Source: Lasiosphaeria ovina
Lineage: Eukaryota; Ascomycota; Sordariomycetes; Sordariales; Lasiosphaeriaceae
Assembly: GCA_033439765.1 (NCBI GenBank)
Contig: JAULSN010000002.1
Coordinates: 3,782,001 to 3,846,000 of the forward strand
Length of the DNA stretch: 64,000 bases
Direction of reading: 5' to 3'
Each line of letters starts with the position of its first letter. The first letter of the stretch is position 1. The notes beneath the pieces were generated by a model. That model worked only from the letters and a program-made list of their open reading frames with translations, was not told the origin of the DNA and did no database searches. A program made the translations under genes and the position numbers. Positions 44,146 to 57,315 of this stretch are shown here, in pieces.

Positions 44146-45911
44146 AGCTAGAGTGTAGTAAAGGGCTCTCATAGTAGAATAGAGACTGGGTTTACCTCAT
44201 CGTAGCCGCCTTTAGGGTGCTATAGAAGAATTCAGTAAATACCTCTGTGTGTCAGTAAGCGGCTGACTGGCTACGCTCAAAAGGGCATGCCGTGTATCTG
44301 AGATCCAGTGATCAGGTGAATATAGACTTTCTAGAAGGTGTTCGTACAAGGTGTGTATATGCCTGTCTGGTTATAGATGTGGTTGGGCTTGAATGTGATT
44401 CTGCGTTGAATCCCGTTTTTCGCTCCTTGAGCCCTAGAATCCTCTGGGCCTGTGTAAAACAATAATTACGCTGACAACCAAGACCCTCTCCCTTTAAACC
44501 GTGACATGTCTTGCTCCGGAAGTGATATTGCCTAGGGAAGAGAGAGAAGCTAAATATTTATAGTGATAGCATCGAGTTGCTTGGCTACAAGGGAAAAACT
44601 AAAACCCAAGGACAGACCATCCCTTGTAATGTGAATTACTCCATAGCACAAAAACACACGTATGTAATTTCACTTATTTTCAACATTTCACAAACCACTC
44701 CTGCCTCCCAGGCTTAAGAACAGCCGTTACGACAAGCTACGATACTTCTTACCTACCACCACACACCCTCACTCTTGTCTAAGCTAGGCGAGAGAAGTCT
44801 AGTCCTGCAACAAACCACTGCTAAACACCTACTCCTAGGGACCTGCGCCTGCCAAGAGCCTAGCAACAAAAAGAAGTACATAAAGGGAACTAAAAGTCAA
44901 GATAAAAAATAACGATCCCCTCCCCCCTCCAATGAAATCGCTAGGGTAAATACCTGAGACAACACTAGATATCTTGCTCGCCCGCCTAACATGAATAAGA
45001 ATCGACAAAGAGAAAGAGCACCAGGAGACAGAGACAAGACCCCTAGCCAACGCAAGCCAGGCAGTAGGTAGATAATGTAAGTAGACGTAACCATTACGTA
45101 GGATGTGTAACCGCAACAGCGATTGCCTTAAGTATCAATTACTCCGTGTTTAGGGAGTTGTGGGGGAAAAGGGGGGGGGGCACAATAAAGACCTGCAAGA
45201 CAAGACAACACAAGACAACACGAGACAGATCGAGAATAAGAAAAAGATAAAAATTAAGGATGTCACAAGGAGGTAGGGTAGGTAGGTAGGTAGGTAGGTA
45301 CCACCCCCCAAATGAAAGAAGGACGAGAGAAGGACGAGCTGGCCAGCTCGCTCTCTAGACAAGACACTTGATACCGCACTTTGGTGTTCACGCCATGCGC
45401 TTATCTTTTACGTCAAGCGCAGCATGGGAGCTAGACAGTCAACATGTATATCCGGCCAAGACGTCTGTAGTAGACATCGCTGGCGTCGAATGGGCCGATT
45501 ACTGGTCAAGTGTCCTGCCAGTATTGCCGGTTCTTCTCAAATGCAAGAGCTACGTAACGATACATCATCCTACATCTCTACATTCGCGTGACAAACATCT
45601 GCACATATATCACGAGTCGAAGGTTGCACGTAAAATGCCACTTTGGAGGATAAGAGACACGTCTTGACTCGGGATACACGACAACGGCTTCTGATAACAG
45701 CCAAGCGTGACCGTGGCCAGGTTCACCCGCCCGCACGTCTGCCGCCGTGGTTGCTCTGCGCTTGTGTCTGACGAAGCAGCAATCTGCGATGTATTCACTA
45801 GCTCCGGGTGTGTGCTAGGTAATCGCAGACAAAGAGCAGACCTTTCCCTTGAGACCGCCTGAGATGCTCCAAAACACATAGAAAATTGTCCCCAACCGCC
45901 CAACGTTAATT
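44146..45911. other. Convergent intergenic region BNA5 / RPL32
   Basis: About 1.8 kb between 3' ends, AT-rich, with a GGTA microsatellite. No gene, MITE copy or RNA gene is recognised. Confidence 0.5.
45277..45300. repeat. (GGTA)6 microsatellite
   Basis: Six uninterrupted GGTA units. Confidence 0.9.
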
Positions 45912-46723
45912 TTAGACCTCCGTGGTGACCTTCGCCTTGGGGTTGGTAACTTTGACGCTTAATTGCTTCGCTCTGGCGATGATGTCGATCCGCTTTCTGG
46001 ACGAAACGTTGTGGGCAATCCTGAAAAGAAAATCATGTCAGCCATCCAACCGCTCCCAAAAGATTTCTCCATCCCATTGGCCGAATGTGCATTATGTCCG
46101 TTGCCGTGGTTCAATGGCTTCGCCAAAGGGGGCGAGGGGTAGAACGCACTCTGCGGCAAAGGTCTTGTTGTGCATCAACAGGAGGTCGACGTCCCGGACG
46201 TTGCTGACGACAAAGGCCTTGTGGCCGGAGGGCATCATATGGCGGGTCTTCTTGTTAGAGCCATAACCGATCTGCAGACAAAATATCCCGTGTTAGTCTC
46301 GTGGTTTTCGAAATCCGCACCGCCACCGCTTCCGCAACCATTGGGGCCCTCCTGCCCGCGTGATCTCCCCCAAAAAGCGACTCGGTGGGATAGGGACGTC
46401 AGGTCCAACGTACCGAGGGCATAGCCAGGTTTCCCTTGAAGCGTCTCCGGACCCTGTTGTCGATACCCTTGGGCTTGCGCCATGATGCGTCCAGGCACTT
46501 GAAGCGATCGCTCTGGTGGCGCATAAAGCGCTTCGTGCCTGCAATGTCACATTTTCGTCAACACCTGATGCTCGCATTATAGGCTGGTGGGTTCTCCCAG
46601 AGCGGTGGCTTCTCTGATCGCGGAGGTAGAAGTAGGAGGGGTTTTGGAATGGGCAGTCGGCAGGATCGGATTCTTCGACGTACGCTTCTTCACGATAGGC
46701 ACATGCTTCTTTGCGGAAACCAT
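45912..46723 (-). CDS. RPL32: 60S ribosomal protein eL32
   Basis: Structural protein of the large cytosolic ribosomal subunit. Four coding exons: 46723-46684, 46538-46414, 46271-46150 and 46020-45912, giving 131 aa (yeast eL32 is 130). The joined protein begins [20 protein letters not shown], continues [20 protein letters not shown] and [20 protein letters not shown], then [20 protein letters not shown], and ends [20 protein letters not shown] plus a short tail; all are family hallmarks. All four coding junctions use GTRCGY donors and CAG acceptors. A further intron lies in the leader and ends exactly at the ATG. High intron density is usual for fungal ribosomal-protein genes. No snoRNA boxes were found in the introns. 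Confidence 0.95.
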
Positions 46724-46787
46724 CTGTGGAACGGGTTAGAAATGAGGCCGGTCGGTGATAACTTGGTGCTCGTTGTGAGGGGCGTAC
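46724..46787 (-). other. 5' UTR intron of RPL32
   Basis: 64 nt on the minus strand, donor GTACGC after ...CGTCAAG, branch TTCTAAC, acceptor CCACAG immediately before the ATG. Inferred from sequence only. Confidence 0.6.
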
Positions 46788-47510
46788 CTTGACGTGTCGT
46801 TGTCGGTAGATGGTGGTCTTTTGGCGGCGTCACTATCGGGAAACCCAAGGAAAAATTCCAGAAATTGAGCTGGTGGGCTTAGGGTTGTGTGAAAATTGTT
46901 AGGCGGGCCTGGTCAGTGCGTTGATGGGCTTGGCGCAGCTGGGGTGCAAGCCCGTCTGGCCAATCAGAGCGGGGCTGCAAAACGCACCGCACTGCCCTGT
47001 CTGACTCGAGGCTGATGAAATGCTTTGAACATTCCACCTGTGAGTGAAAGAACTGGCTTCACGTTAAATCCGCGGTCTCTCAGTTCCTTTGGATATAACC
47101 AGTCATTGCTCCAATCAATTGTCTGTTGGGGAGTATTAATCAAATTTCAGTCTATTGTGCCGTTCTGTATAAAAACTGTAGTGCTTGACAGATTTACAAG
47201 CAATCCCTTATCGCGTCCCCGCTCAGCCTTCTATCCCATGTTTCCGAAAAAAAGGGTATTATGGCTTATTCGTCATGCCAAGTTGAGGTATGCCCGATAA
47301 CCGCCGTGGACCACACCCGCGTGAAGAACAAGTAGGCTGGTATACGAAGGGCCAGAGTACCCGGACCCGGAGTAAGTCGGCCCAAATGGCTCCCGACTCT
47401 AATCAACCGTCTCTCGAGAAGCACGATCGGAACCCACCTCAGGGTGAGCGATCCTCCCTAGACTATTCTGCATCTCTTCAGACCACGCTGCCGCTCCTCG
47501 CTGCCGCTCC
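46788..47510. other. Intergenic region RPL32 / YDJ1-type gene with a coding relic
   Basis: About 720 bases: RPL32 promoter on the left, 3' side of the DnaJ gene on the right. The middle contains a decayed coding segment (46967-47272). Confidence 0.5.
46967..47272 (-). pseudogene. Unidentified decayed coding fragment
   Basis: On the minus strand one frame runs from 47272 to 46967 (about 100 codons) with TAG at 47233-47231 and TGA at 47149-47147. The peptide looks natural: GLLVNLSSTTVFIQNGTID, stop, NLINTPQQTIDWSNDWLYPK, then ELRDRGFNVKPVLSLTGGMF. Both stops could come from Trp codons by G-to-A change. The family was not recognised. The codon bias (AT-ending) differs from neighbouring genes, as expected of mutated repeat or accessory DNA. 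A chance open frame remains possible. Confidence 0.35.
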
Positions 47511-49052
47511 TCACTGTGTGGCACACTGAGGGCCATCGCCTTCTTCCTCCTCGTCCTCCTCCCACTCGTTACCGTATCTCGGATCGCCTTGGTGGGCGCC
47601 CATCTAAGCACGGCACTTTAGCAGGGCTCATCACCAAACAGTACAAAAAGGGCGTGGAAAAGGAAGGGAAAGGAAGAAAACTATGAGCACGTACCTCATC
47701 AATATCGGCATCCTCTTCGTACTCCACGTCGTCGACTTCTTCGGCGGGAATGGGCGGCGGTGGAGGAGGCAGAAGTTTTTGCAGGGACGCGTAATCTCCA
47801 TCCCTCTCCAGCCAGCCGTTGTCAGGGAACTCGATCTTGATGACAAGATACAAGTCGCCCTTGGTATCGCCACGCTTCATAGGCATGCCCTCGCCGTGAA
47901 CCTTCAACACGTCACCTGGGCGGACAATCTTGCCTCGGGGGTGGTCAATGTGGATGCCTCTCCCGTCGAGGTGTTTGAGGACGACGCGCGAGAAGCCGCC
48001 AAGGGCCTCGGAGAGGGAGATGGTCACGTTGGCCGAGAGATCGTGGCCGATGCGGTGGAAGACATCGTGAGGTTCCTCGACCAGGACAAAGATGAGGTCA
48101 CCAGGAGTTTGGTCGGGCATCTGGTCTGCCTCGCCCTCCAGCGTGATCCTCTCGCCCTGCATGGAGCCGCGGGGAATGTACAGCTCGAGAGCCTTGCTCT
48201 CGGTGACGGTACGCTTGCCCTTGCACTTCTTGCAGCGGTCCTTCTCCTTGTAGTACATACCCGAGCCCTGGCAGTGGTCGCAAGAGATGACCTCCTTGCG
48301 CACCAGGCCGGGGCCGATCTGGCGGTAGGCCTCTTGGAGGCCCGCGCCTCTGCAGCGGTCGCACTTGTTGGGCTTGACCTTATCCTTGGCGCCGCTGCCG
48401 TTGCACTGGCCGCAGATGACCTTCTTCTCGGCGGCGAACTTGACTGTCTTCCCCTTGTAGAGCTCTTCGAGCGTCACCTTGTATTGCTGCTCCTCGTCGG
48501 GGCTGCGCCGGGGCCGCCCGGGCATGCCACCCATACCGGGCATGCCACCCATGTTCATGCCGAACATGTGTGCAAGCATATCATTGAGATCTACGCCGCC
48601 CGGCCCCCCGGGCCCGCCTCTGGAGGGGTCGAAGGCCGCCATGCCGTGCGCATCGTAAAGTTGGCGCTTCTCCTCGTCACGAAGGATCTCGTAGGCTTGC
48701 GTAACCGCCTTGAATTTGGCCTCGGATTCGGCTCGCATCTCCTCGGGCACCTTGTCGGGGTGGTGTTGCAGCGCCAACTGGGAAACATTGTTAGGACGTG
48801 TAGGGCGGAGGGGGGAGATGAGGACTCGCAGCGGTGTCAGACGAGGCTTACCTTGCGATATGCCTTCTTGATCTCATTTGGGTTGGCCGACTTTTCCACT
48901 CCGAGGAGTTCTATTCACCACTGCGGCGTCAATATCTTCGCGAGATGCACGAGGGGCGGGGGGTTTTGGACCCAACGGCCGGCTGAGGCGGGGAGACGGC
49001 GGTAAGCTCGTTGGGCATACGCACCATACAGGTCGATATCTTCCCCGTCCAT
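47511..49052 (-). CDS. YDJ1: Type I DnaJ (Hsp40) co-chaperone with CaaX box, YDJ1/MAS5 family
   Basis: Stimulates Hsp70 ATPase and delivers unfolded clients; cytosolic and membrane-associated through farnesylation in yeast. Four exons: 49052-49025, 48910-48852, 48777-47695 and 47603-47511, giving 420 aa. The start MDGEDIDLYELLGVEKSANP leads into the J domain with HPD (about 35-37). A Gly/Met-rich linker follows, then four zinc-binding repeats (CGQCNGSG, CDRCRGAG, CDHCQGSG, CKKCKGKR; about 151-210) and the client-binding domains. The last exon encodes an acidic stretch and ends in CATQ, a farnesylation motif comparable to CASQ of Ydj1. If the last intron (47694-47604) is kept, translation reads on without a CaaX box. 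Confidence 0.92.
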
Positions 49053-50419
49053 GATTGCTGAAGTTCTATGCCGAACAGGTTTGTGGTCTGGTCAGAGAGG
49101 TTTTGCGGCTGAAGTGAGGTCGACAGGCGGGCAGGCTGCAATTTGCAGGCGTTGGCGGGGTAGTCTTTTGGCAGCGCAGTGGTTGCAAGAAAGAATGGGA
49201 AAAAAGCCTTGTTGGTGTTGCTTGAAAAAACTTGGCCCGTGAAATGGATGCCGCGCCCCGCGAAGGCAACAGAGCTGACTAGACAAGGATCCAAGATGCG
49301 ATTAGTTCTACCTACTGTAACTTACCAACTTGCCTTTAGAGTTCCGCCTCTCTCATCTGATAAAAAAACCTCCTACTGCTGAATATGTAGGGCTGAACCA
49401 GCCGTACCAAGATGCTCTCATTGTTATAGTACCGTACCTACCATCATCATCCAACTGGTGACCTAGTCCCGTCGCTCCTTCTGCAGTATACATCCCAGTC
49501 CCTAAATGATGATTGTTGCTTGGTACTTTTAGGCTTGGAAGTATTCGAGACTTGTATATTACTAGTAATTTGCGTTAGAACGGCGGTACCGTCAAGTTTC
49601 CTTACTTCGCTTTACAACACACTGATTGGCTGTGATGCCTGTTACATTCTAGATTAGGTAGCGCTAGTACAATACAATCAATCCAATCGTTTGTTGGCGT
49701 GGTACTTTCCAAGATCCAAATGGCCTTCGCATCTTACGACTCGCCGTAAGGATTTTTGCTAAGGGAGGTAATCGCTATTTGAATCCCTATTTTGGTATCA
49801 TAGAGGTCTATTCCTTCTCTAGAAATACCTATTAAAGGCCCTTCCTGGCCGGTTCGTTTGTTATTTTCTTTTCCTTCGTAAGTACCACGCCAACAAACAT
49901 TCAGGGATTGATTTGTACAGTACATACAGTATTCGTACTTCGTACTTTCAGACACACAGGGCCTACTGGGATCAGAATAGAAAGAAAAAAACACAAGACA
50001 CCTCTTATACACTAGATTTTGGCTACATACCTTTGTCATGGTATATGCCCGTGCAGTCCGCGACGCCCCCGCACAACGTGACATGGGATTGGGCTTGTAA
50101 TTGATGATCTATCCGCCGCCGACACTTCGCCCGGGTCGATAGCGCAGGTGTCGCCATCGTCATGTTTGTCGTAGACGGAGGAGTCGAGACTCGAGTTCCC
50201 GACTAGGAGGTGAGCTGGTCCTGCCAGGGAGAGGCGAGGCCTTCGTTGTCAACGAAGTTGCCAACTCCTGCCACGAGTGCGACGTTCATTGAGTCAAGTT
50301 CCTGAAGGAGTCTGTCTTGAGCAGGTGTTAGTGGTTGTTAATATCCAACAGTAGTAGAGAAGGAGGTAAACTGCCTCCCGCTGGGCGCCGTGTTTCGGGA
50401 CACCAACATCGAGTATGGC
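49053..50419. other. Intergenic region with MITE copy 4
   Basis: About 1.4 kb between the DnaJ gene start and the unknown gene. It contains the MITE copy at 49673-49917. A stretch near 50160-50330 has short coding-like pieces broken by stops (see the next gene). Confidence 0.5.
49673..49917 (+). mobile_element. MITE copy 4
   Basis: 245 bp. The left end is TACAATCAATCCAATCGTTT, then GTTGGCGTGGTACTTTCCAA. The right end is AAGTACCACGCCAACAAACA, then TTCAGGGATTGATTTGTA. The arms pair over about 40 bases with a small gap, and the ends carry TA. The interior closely follows copy 3 (GAATCCCTATTTT, AGAAATACCTATTAAAGGCC, CCTGGCCGG). Confidence 0.82.
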
Positions 50420-51088
50420 ATGGCCATCGTCGACATATCTCAGCTCGACAGTGTCTGCTACGGCATTGTTGCCTTCAAGGTGCGGTACTTGAAGTACGTC
50501 ACCGAGGCGGAGTTTGACAACAAAACGGAGTGGGGGAGGAGATTCTCCGGAGACCCAGTGATCGAGGACGACAGGCCTCAAAGGGCAATGTCGGCTGCCG
50601 AGTACAGGGCCCAGTTGGGCACCGTTAAATATGAGAGGTCGCCGAGAGATGACGAGCTCGACATGCTTGAGAATACCACGCCGGTAGATGGCTCTGCAAT
50701 GGAAATTATCTGGCCTAAAATCTTCAGGAGAAGCAAGTCCTCATCAGATGATGAGGGCCTGGGCGAGTATAATTCGGTCGAGTACGTGCTTGTGCGGTGT
50801 CGCGTGGGTGTCGACATGGAGCAGCCGGTCCTCCTGAGCGCTGGGGATCTGGATGTCTGTTCGCTGGGGGGCTTTCTGGCACTCAGGGCACCGCACGTTG
50901 ACGGGGCGCTCGTGGGCCGGCGGGTAAGAGAGCTGAACGAGCGGCTGGCGGACGAGGCGCAGCAGCGCGAGGATATGCAGGGGACGGGCGAGACGGTGAC
51001 GTCGCGCGACAGGGCTAGGGTGTTGGAACCCGAGGACGCGGCGACGGTCTTCGAAGCCTTCTTGAGAGAAGCTCCGGGGTGGCGATGA
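50420..51088 (+). CDS. Unknown protein, 5' end unresolved, possibly truncated
   Basis: Not recognised. The frame is open from 50342; the first ATG is 50420, giving 222 aa. Codon use is that of a real gene (C/G-ending). The protein is acidic and has no membrane segment or known motif: it begins MAIVDISQLDSVCYGIVAFK, contains a Ser/Asp stretch (RRSKSSSDDEGLGEYNSVEY) and ends in a charged helix (VRELNERLADEAQQREDMQ). Upstream, pieces such as LVLPGRGEAFVVNEVANSCH and VKFLKESVLSR look coding but are split by TGA and frame changes, so the start may be spliced or decayed. A canonical intron follows the stop (51104-51167). MITE copy 4 ends 500 bases upstream. Confidence 0.5.
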   Translation: MAIVDISQLDSVCYGIVAFKVRYLKYVTEAEFDNKTEWGRRFSGDPVIEDDRPQRAMSAAEYRAQLGTVKYERSPRDDELDMLENTTPVDGSAMEIIWPKIFRRSKSSSDDEGLGEYNSVEYVLVRCRVGVDMEQPVLLSAGDLDVCSLGGFLALRAPHVDGALVGRRVRELNERLADEAQQREDMQGTGETVTSRDRARVLEPEDAATVFEAFLREAPGWR

Positions 51089-51103
51089 GGGAGATCACTC
51101 AAG

Positions 51104-51167
51104 GTAAGTTGTATGTTTCTCTAGAAGCATGTCCTACGTACGCTAATAACGGCGCTCGCTATTGCAG
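51104..51167 (+). other. Probable 3' UTR intron of the unknown gene
   Basis: 64 nt: donor GTAAGT, branch GCTAATAAC, acceptor ATTGCAG, 15 bases after the TGA. It suggests the locus is transcribed, or that the true 3' end is spliced differently. Confidence 0.45.
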
Positions 51168-54727
<3,560 letters not shown>

Positions 54728-55406
54728 CACTACACTCACTATCTAGTGCCTCAAGGATCTATCTCCCACAATGGCGACGGCGGGCCGCGAGAACGCGGTT
54801 GCGCTCGCACTCGTGTATATATCTGTAACGATAATACGTACTATATCTCTTACGGGATGTGATTGGGAAGGAAAAGGAAAAGGAAAGCTGGATACGTACG
54901 TACATATCTCATTAGGACTTTGCGAGGGAGAGCAAGCGTTGTAGTGTAGTAATGCTATGTATATACTTGTACTATACTGTACTATACTGTACGAGGTACT
55001 GGCACTATAACAAGACCGTTGCCTTTTCCACCAAAGAGACTCACTCAACTGGGTCTCGTCTATTCACATTATCTGGATCGAGTGTTAAACAGTTCCTTTT
55101 TTCCCTTTTTGCCCGCGAGCGGGCCAATTCATGTCATTATTACGTGACTCGTGGTATTTGCATATATGAGTCATTACGGTAAGGTAGGGAATCGCCTCAG
55201 CGGTTGAAGGGGTGGCGGAGGGAAGAGAGTGGTGTGTGTGTATGTGTGTGTGATCGGCACTTGCCCCCTCCCCTCGCCGCCGCATCACATCACCACCGCA
55301 CCACCACCGTACTCGTGGTTGTTTCCCGCGACTGAAGATTAGAAAACTGTCTTGCCTGCCCGGGCCCCTCCCCCAACCTGAAGCCTCTGTGTAGGGTCTC
55401 TGCCCA
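54728..55406. other. Convergent intergenic region MSE1 / CSN5
   Basis: 679 bases between 3' ends; includes a short GT-rich tract near 55230-55250. No gene is supported. Confidence 0.5.
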
Positions 55407-56518
55407 TCAGCTCGCGGCTCCCTCCCCATCGGTTCTAAACAGCTTCGCCTTGACTTCGCCCGCCATTAAGCCGGCGCGCTCCTTGGTCGCGACGTAGCTA
55501 ACGTCGCGGACTACCTTGGCAATGTTCTGCTCGCTGTCCTTGGGGCTGCCGCTCGAGGTGAACGACTGGCCGCCGGGGCGGCCGCGCGAGATGGTCTGGG
55601 CGGAGTCCCTGACGCGGAGCTCGAGGTCGGCCATCTGCTTGCTGGCGTAGTCGCGGTTGGTCAGCAGCGGGTTCTGCGCCAGCGTCTGCACCCAGTACTT
55701 GTTCCACAGCAGCTCGAGCAGCTTGCTGTCCAGCGTGCTCTTGAAGTGCTCCACCTCGAGCGAGTAGTAGCGGTCGCTGTGCGCGCCAAAGTCCTCGACC
55801 TTGGCCAGGGGCACCGTCTGGTCGGCGTCGGCGGGTCTCTTCTCTCCATCGCCGCTGTCGGGTCGCGGGGGCGGCTTGTAGTTCTCGGGGAACGTGCGGA
55901 AAGCGCCGATCTCGACCTTGCTGGCGCTGATGGTGCGGTCGGGGTCGATGACGACGGCCACGAAGGGGTCGTTGAACTGCTGCTGCATGGCCTGGGTGCC
56001 GACATCGATGCCGCTCAGCCAGCAGCCGTAGCCCGGATGGCTGTGGTACCAGCCGACGACGTTCTCGAGCCGGCTCTCCTCGCGGCACAGGCGCAGGTAC
56101 TCGACCATGTACTCGTTGGCGTCGTCCTGGGCGTTGACGCGCGTCTCGGTACCCTCGACGGGCAGGCGGTAGGCGTCCGTCACGACGAGGGCGAGCCCGT
56201 CGACGTAGCCCTGCATCAGGCCCATGACCTCGAGCGAGCCGCCGGACCGCGCGTGCATGACCATCTTGATGAGGGCGACGGCGCCGATGCGCACCGTCTT
56301 GAAGTATTTGGGGTCGCTGGCCCAGGGCCGCTTCTCGTTCGCCACGCGCTGCGCCGCTGCATCGTAGTTGTACAGCGCGTCACGCTGCACGTCTACTAGC
56401 GAGTGTTCGATCGATGTGGGCAGCTCTGCAATTTCCCAGCGTTAGCTTCCACTTCCTAGCTAGCTAGCTTCTCGAAGCTGGTGTAGCTGTGTGTGTTTCG
56501 TGTTTGCAACTTACCCAT
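55407..56518 (-). CDS. CSN5: COP9 signalosome subunit 5 (deneddylase)
   Basis: Catalytic JAMM metalloprotease of the COP9 signalosome; removes NEDD8 from cullins and so controls SCF and other cullin ligases. Two exons: 56518-56515 (only ATGG) and 56425-55407, with an 89-nt intron (GTAAGT...TGCAG), giving 340 aa. The joined start is [20 protein letters not shown]. The MPN+ domain has EVMGLMQG (Glu67) and [14 protein letters not shown] (His129, His131, Asp142), the complete zinc-binding set, so the enzyme should be active. The C-terminal helices include [18 protein letters not shown]. Length is normal. The 4-nt coding exon is inferred because the long frame has no ATG at its 5' end. Confidence 0.93.
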
Positions 56519-57315
56519 GATGCGAGAATCTGTGTTAGAAAGATGCCACCTGCCCGGTGCAGACAGGGCGGTCGGTCAAATGGCGTGCTGCGGACCTGTT
56601 GAATGTGAGGCGTTGTCGAAAGACGAACGCTCCAGGACCTAAGCTTGGTAAGGAAGGCACCGTATGTGAATGTGCACTGGTGTCGCGTGTTAGACAACCC
56701 CAGGTTCCAGGTTGGAGGGATGGAGGGGTTGAAGCACAAGCTCCCTATCTCCTTAGGCTTGACTAGCCCGATAAGATAAGAGTATTCACGCCAGTACGTA
56801 TTCCGTATCACCGTCACAATGTTTCTATTGGCATTGACGTAGAAGCTTCGTCACAAGCTGCAAGGTCTGAACCAGAAACCAAAAACCTAATTCCCTTTAA
56901 TGTGCTGGGCTTACGGAGTACAAGACACAAAACTTGAGAAAATTTCGACTTCTTCCTGTCAAACTTTTATCCAAACCCTCTCTCTCTGGCTATCTACTTA
57001 ATTACACAAGAAAAATGAAGTGCGTGCCCTCCAAGCTACAATACCGACTGTACCTTACTCCCCGCCAATGCAGTAATCGCTACCCATGTTTGCCGCCCGC
57101 CTTCCACCGCCGCGTCTGTGAACAGTAATAAAAAGAATATATGGTGAGAGAATCTCTCCGTGTCCACTCCAAGAGAAAAAAAGAAGAAGAAAGTATTCCC
57201 CAAAAGCCATTTTTGCTTTGAAATATATATCCAAGACCAGGACACACGCCACGCACAAAAATTTGTATCTGGCGAGCTGGTCAGAACAGCACCCCCGTCT
57301 TACTCTTGCTTGTGT
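56519..57315. other. Intergenic region CSN5 / FMP27
   Basis: About 800 bases: CSN5 promoter on the left, FMP27 3' UTR on the right. Nothing else is recognised. Confidence 0.5.

Noticed and set aside
45270..45301. GGTA tract as telomere-like or functional repeat
   Set aside because: A short simple repeat unlike the TTAGGG telomere repeat; treated as a microsatellite.
46021..46683. Possible snoRNAs in RPL32 introns
   Set aside because: Ribosomal-protein introns often host snoRNAs, but no C (RTGATGA) and D (CTGA) box pair was found.
47683..49005. Plus-strand open frame of 440 codons
   Set aside because: It is the exact antisense of the YDJ1-type gene; it arises from codon bias and has no family resemblance of its own.
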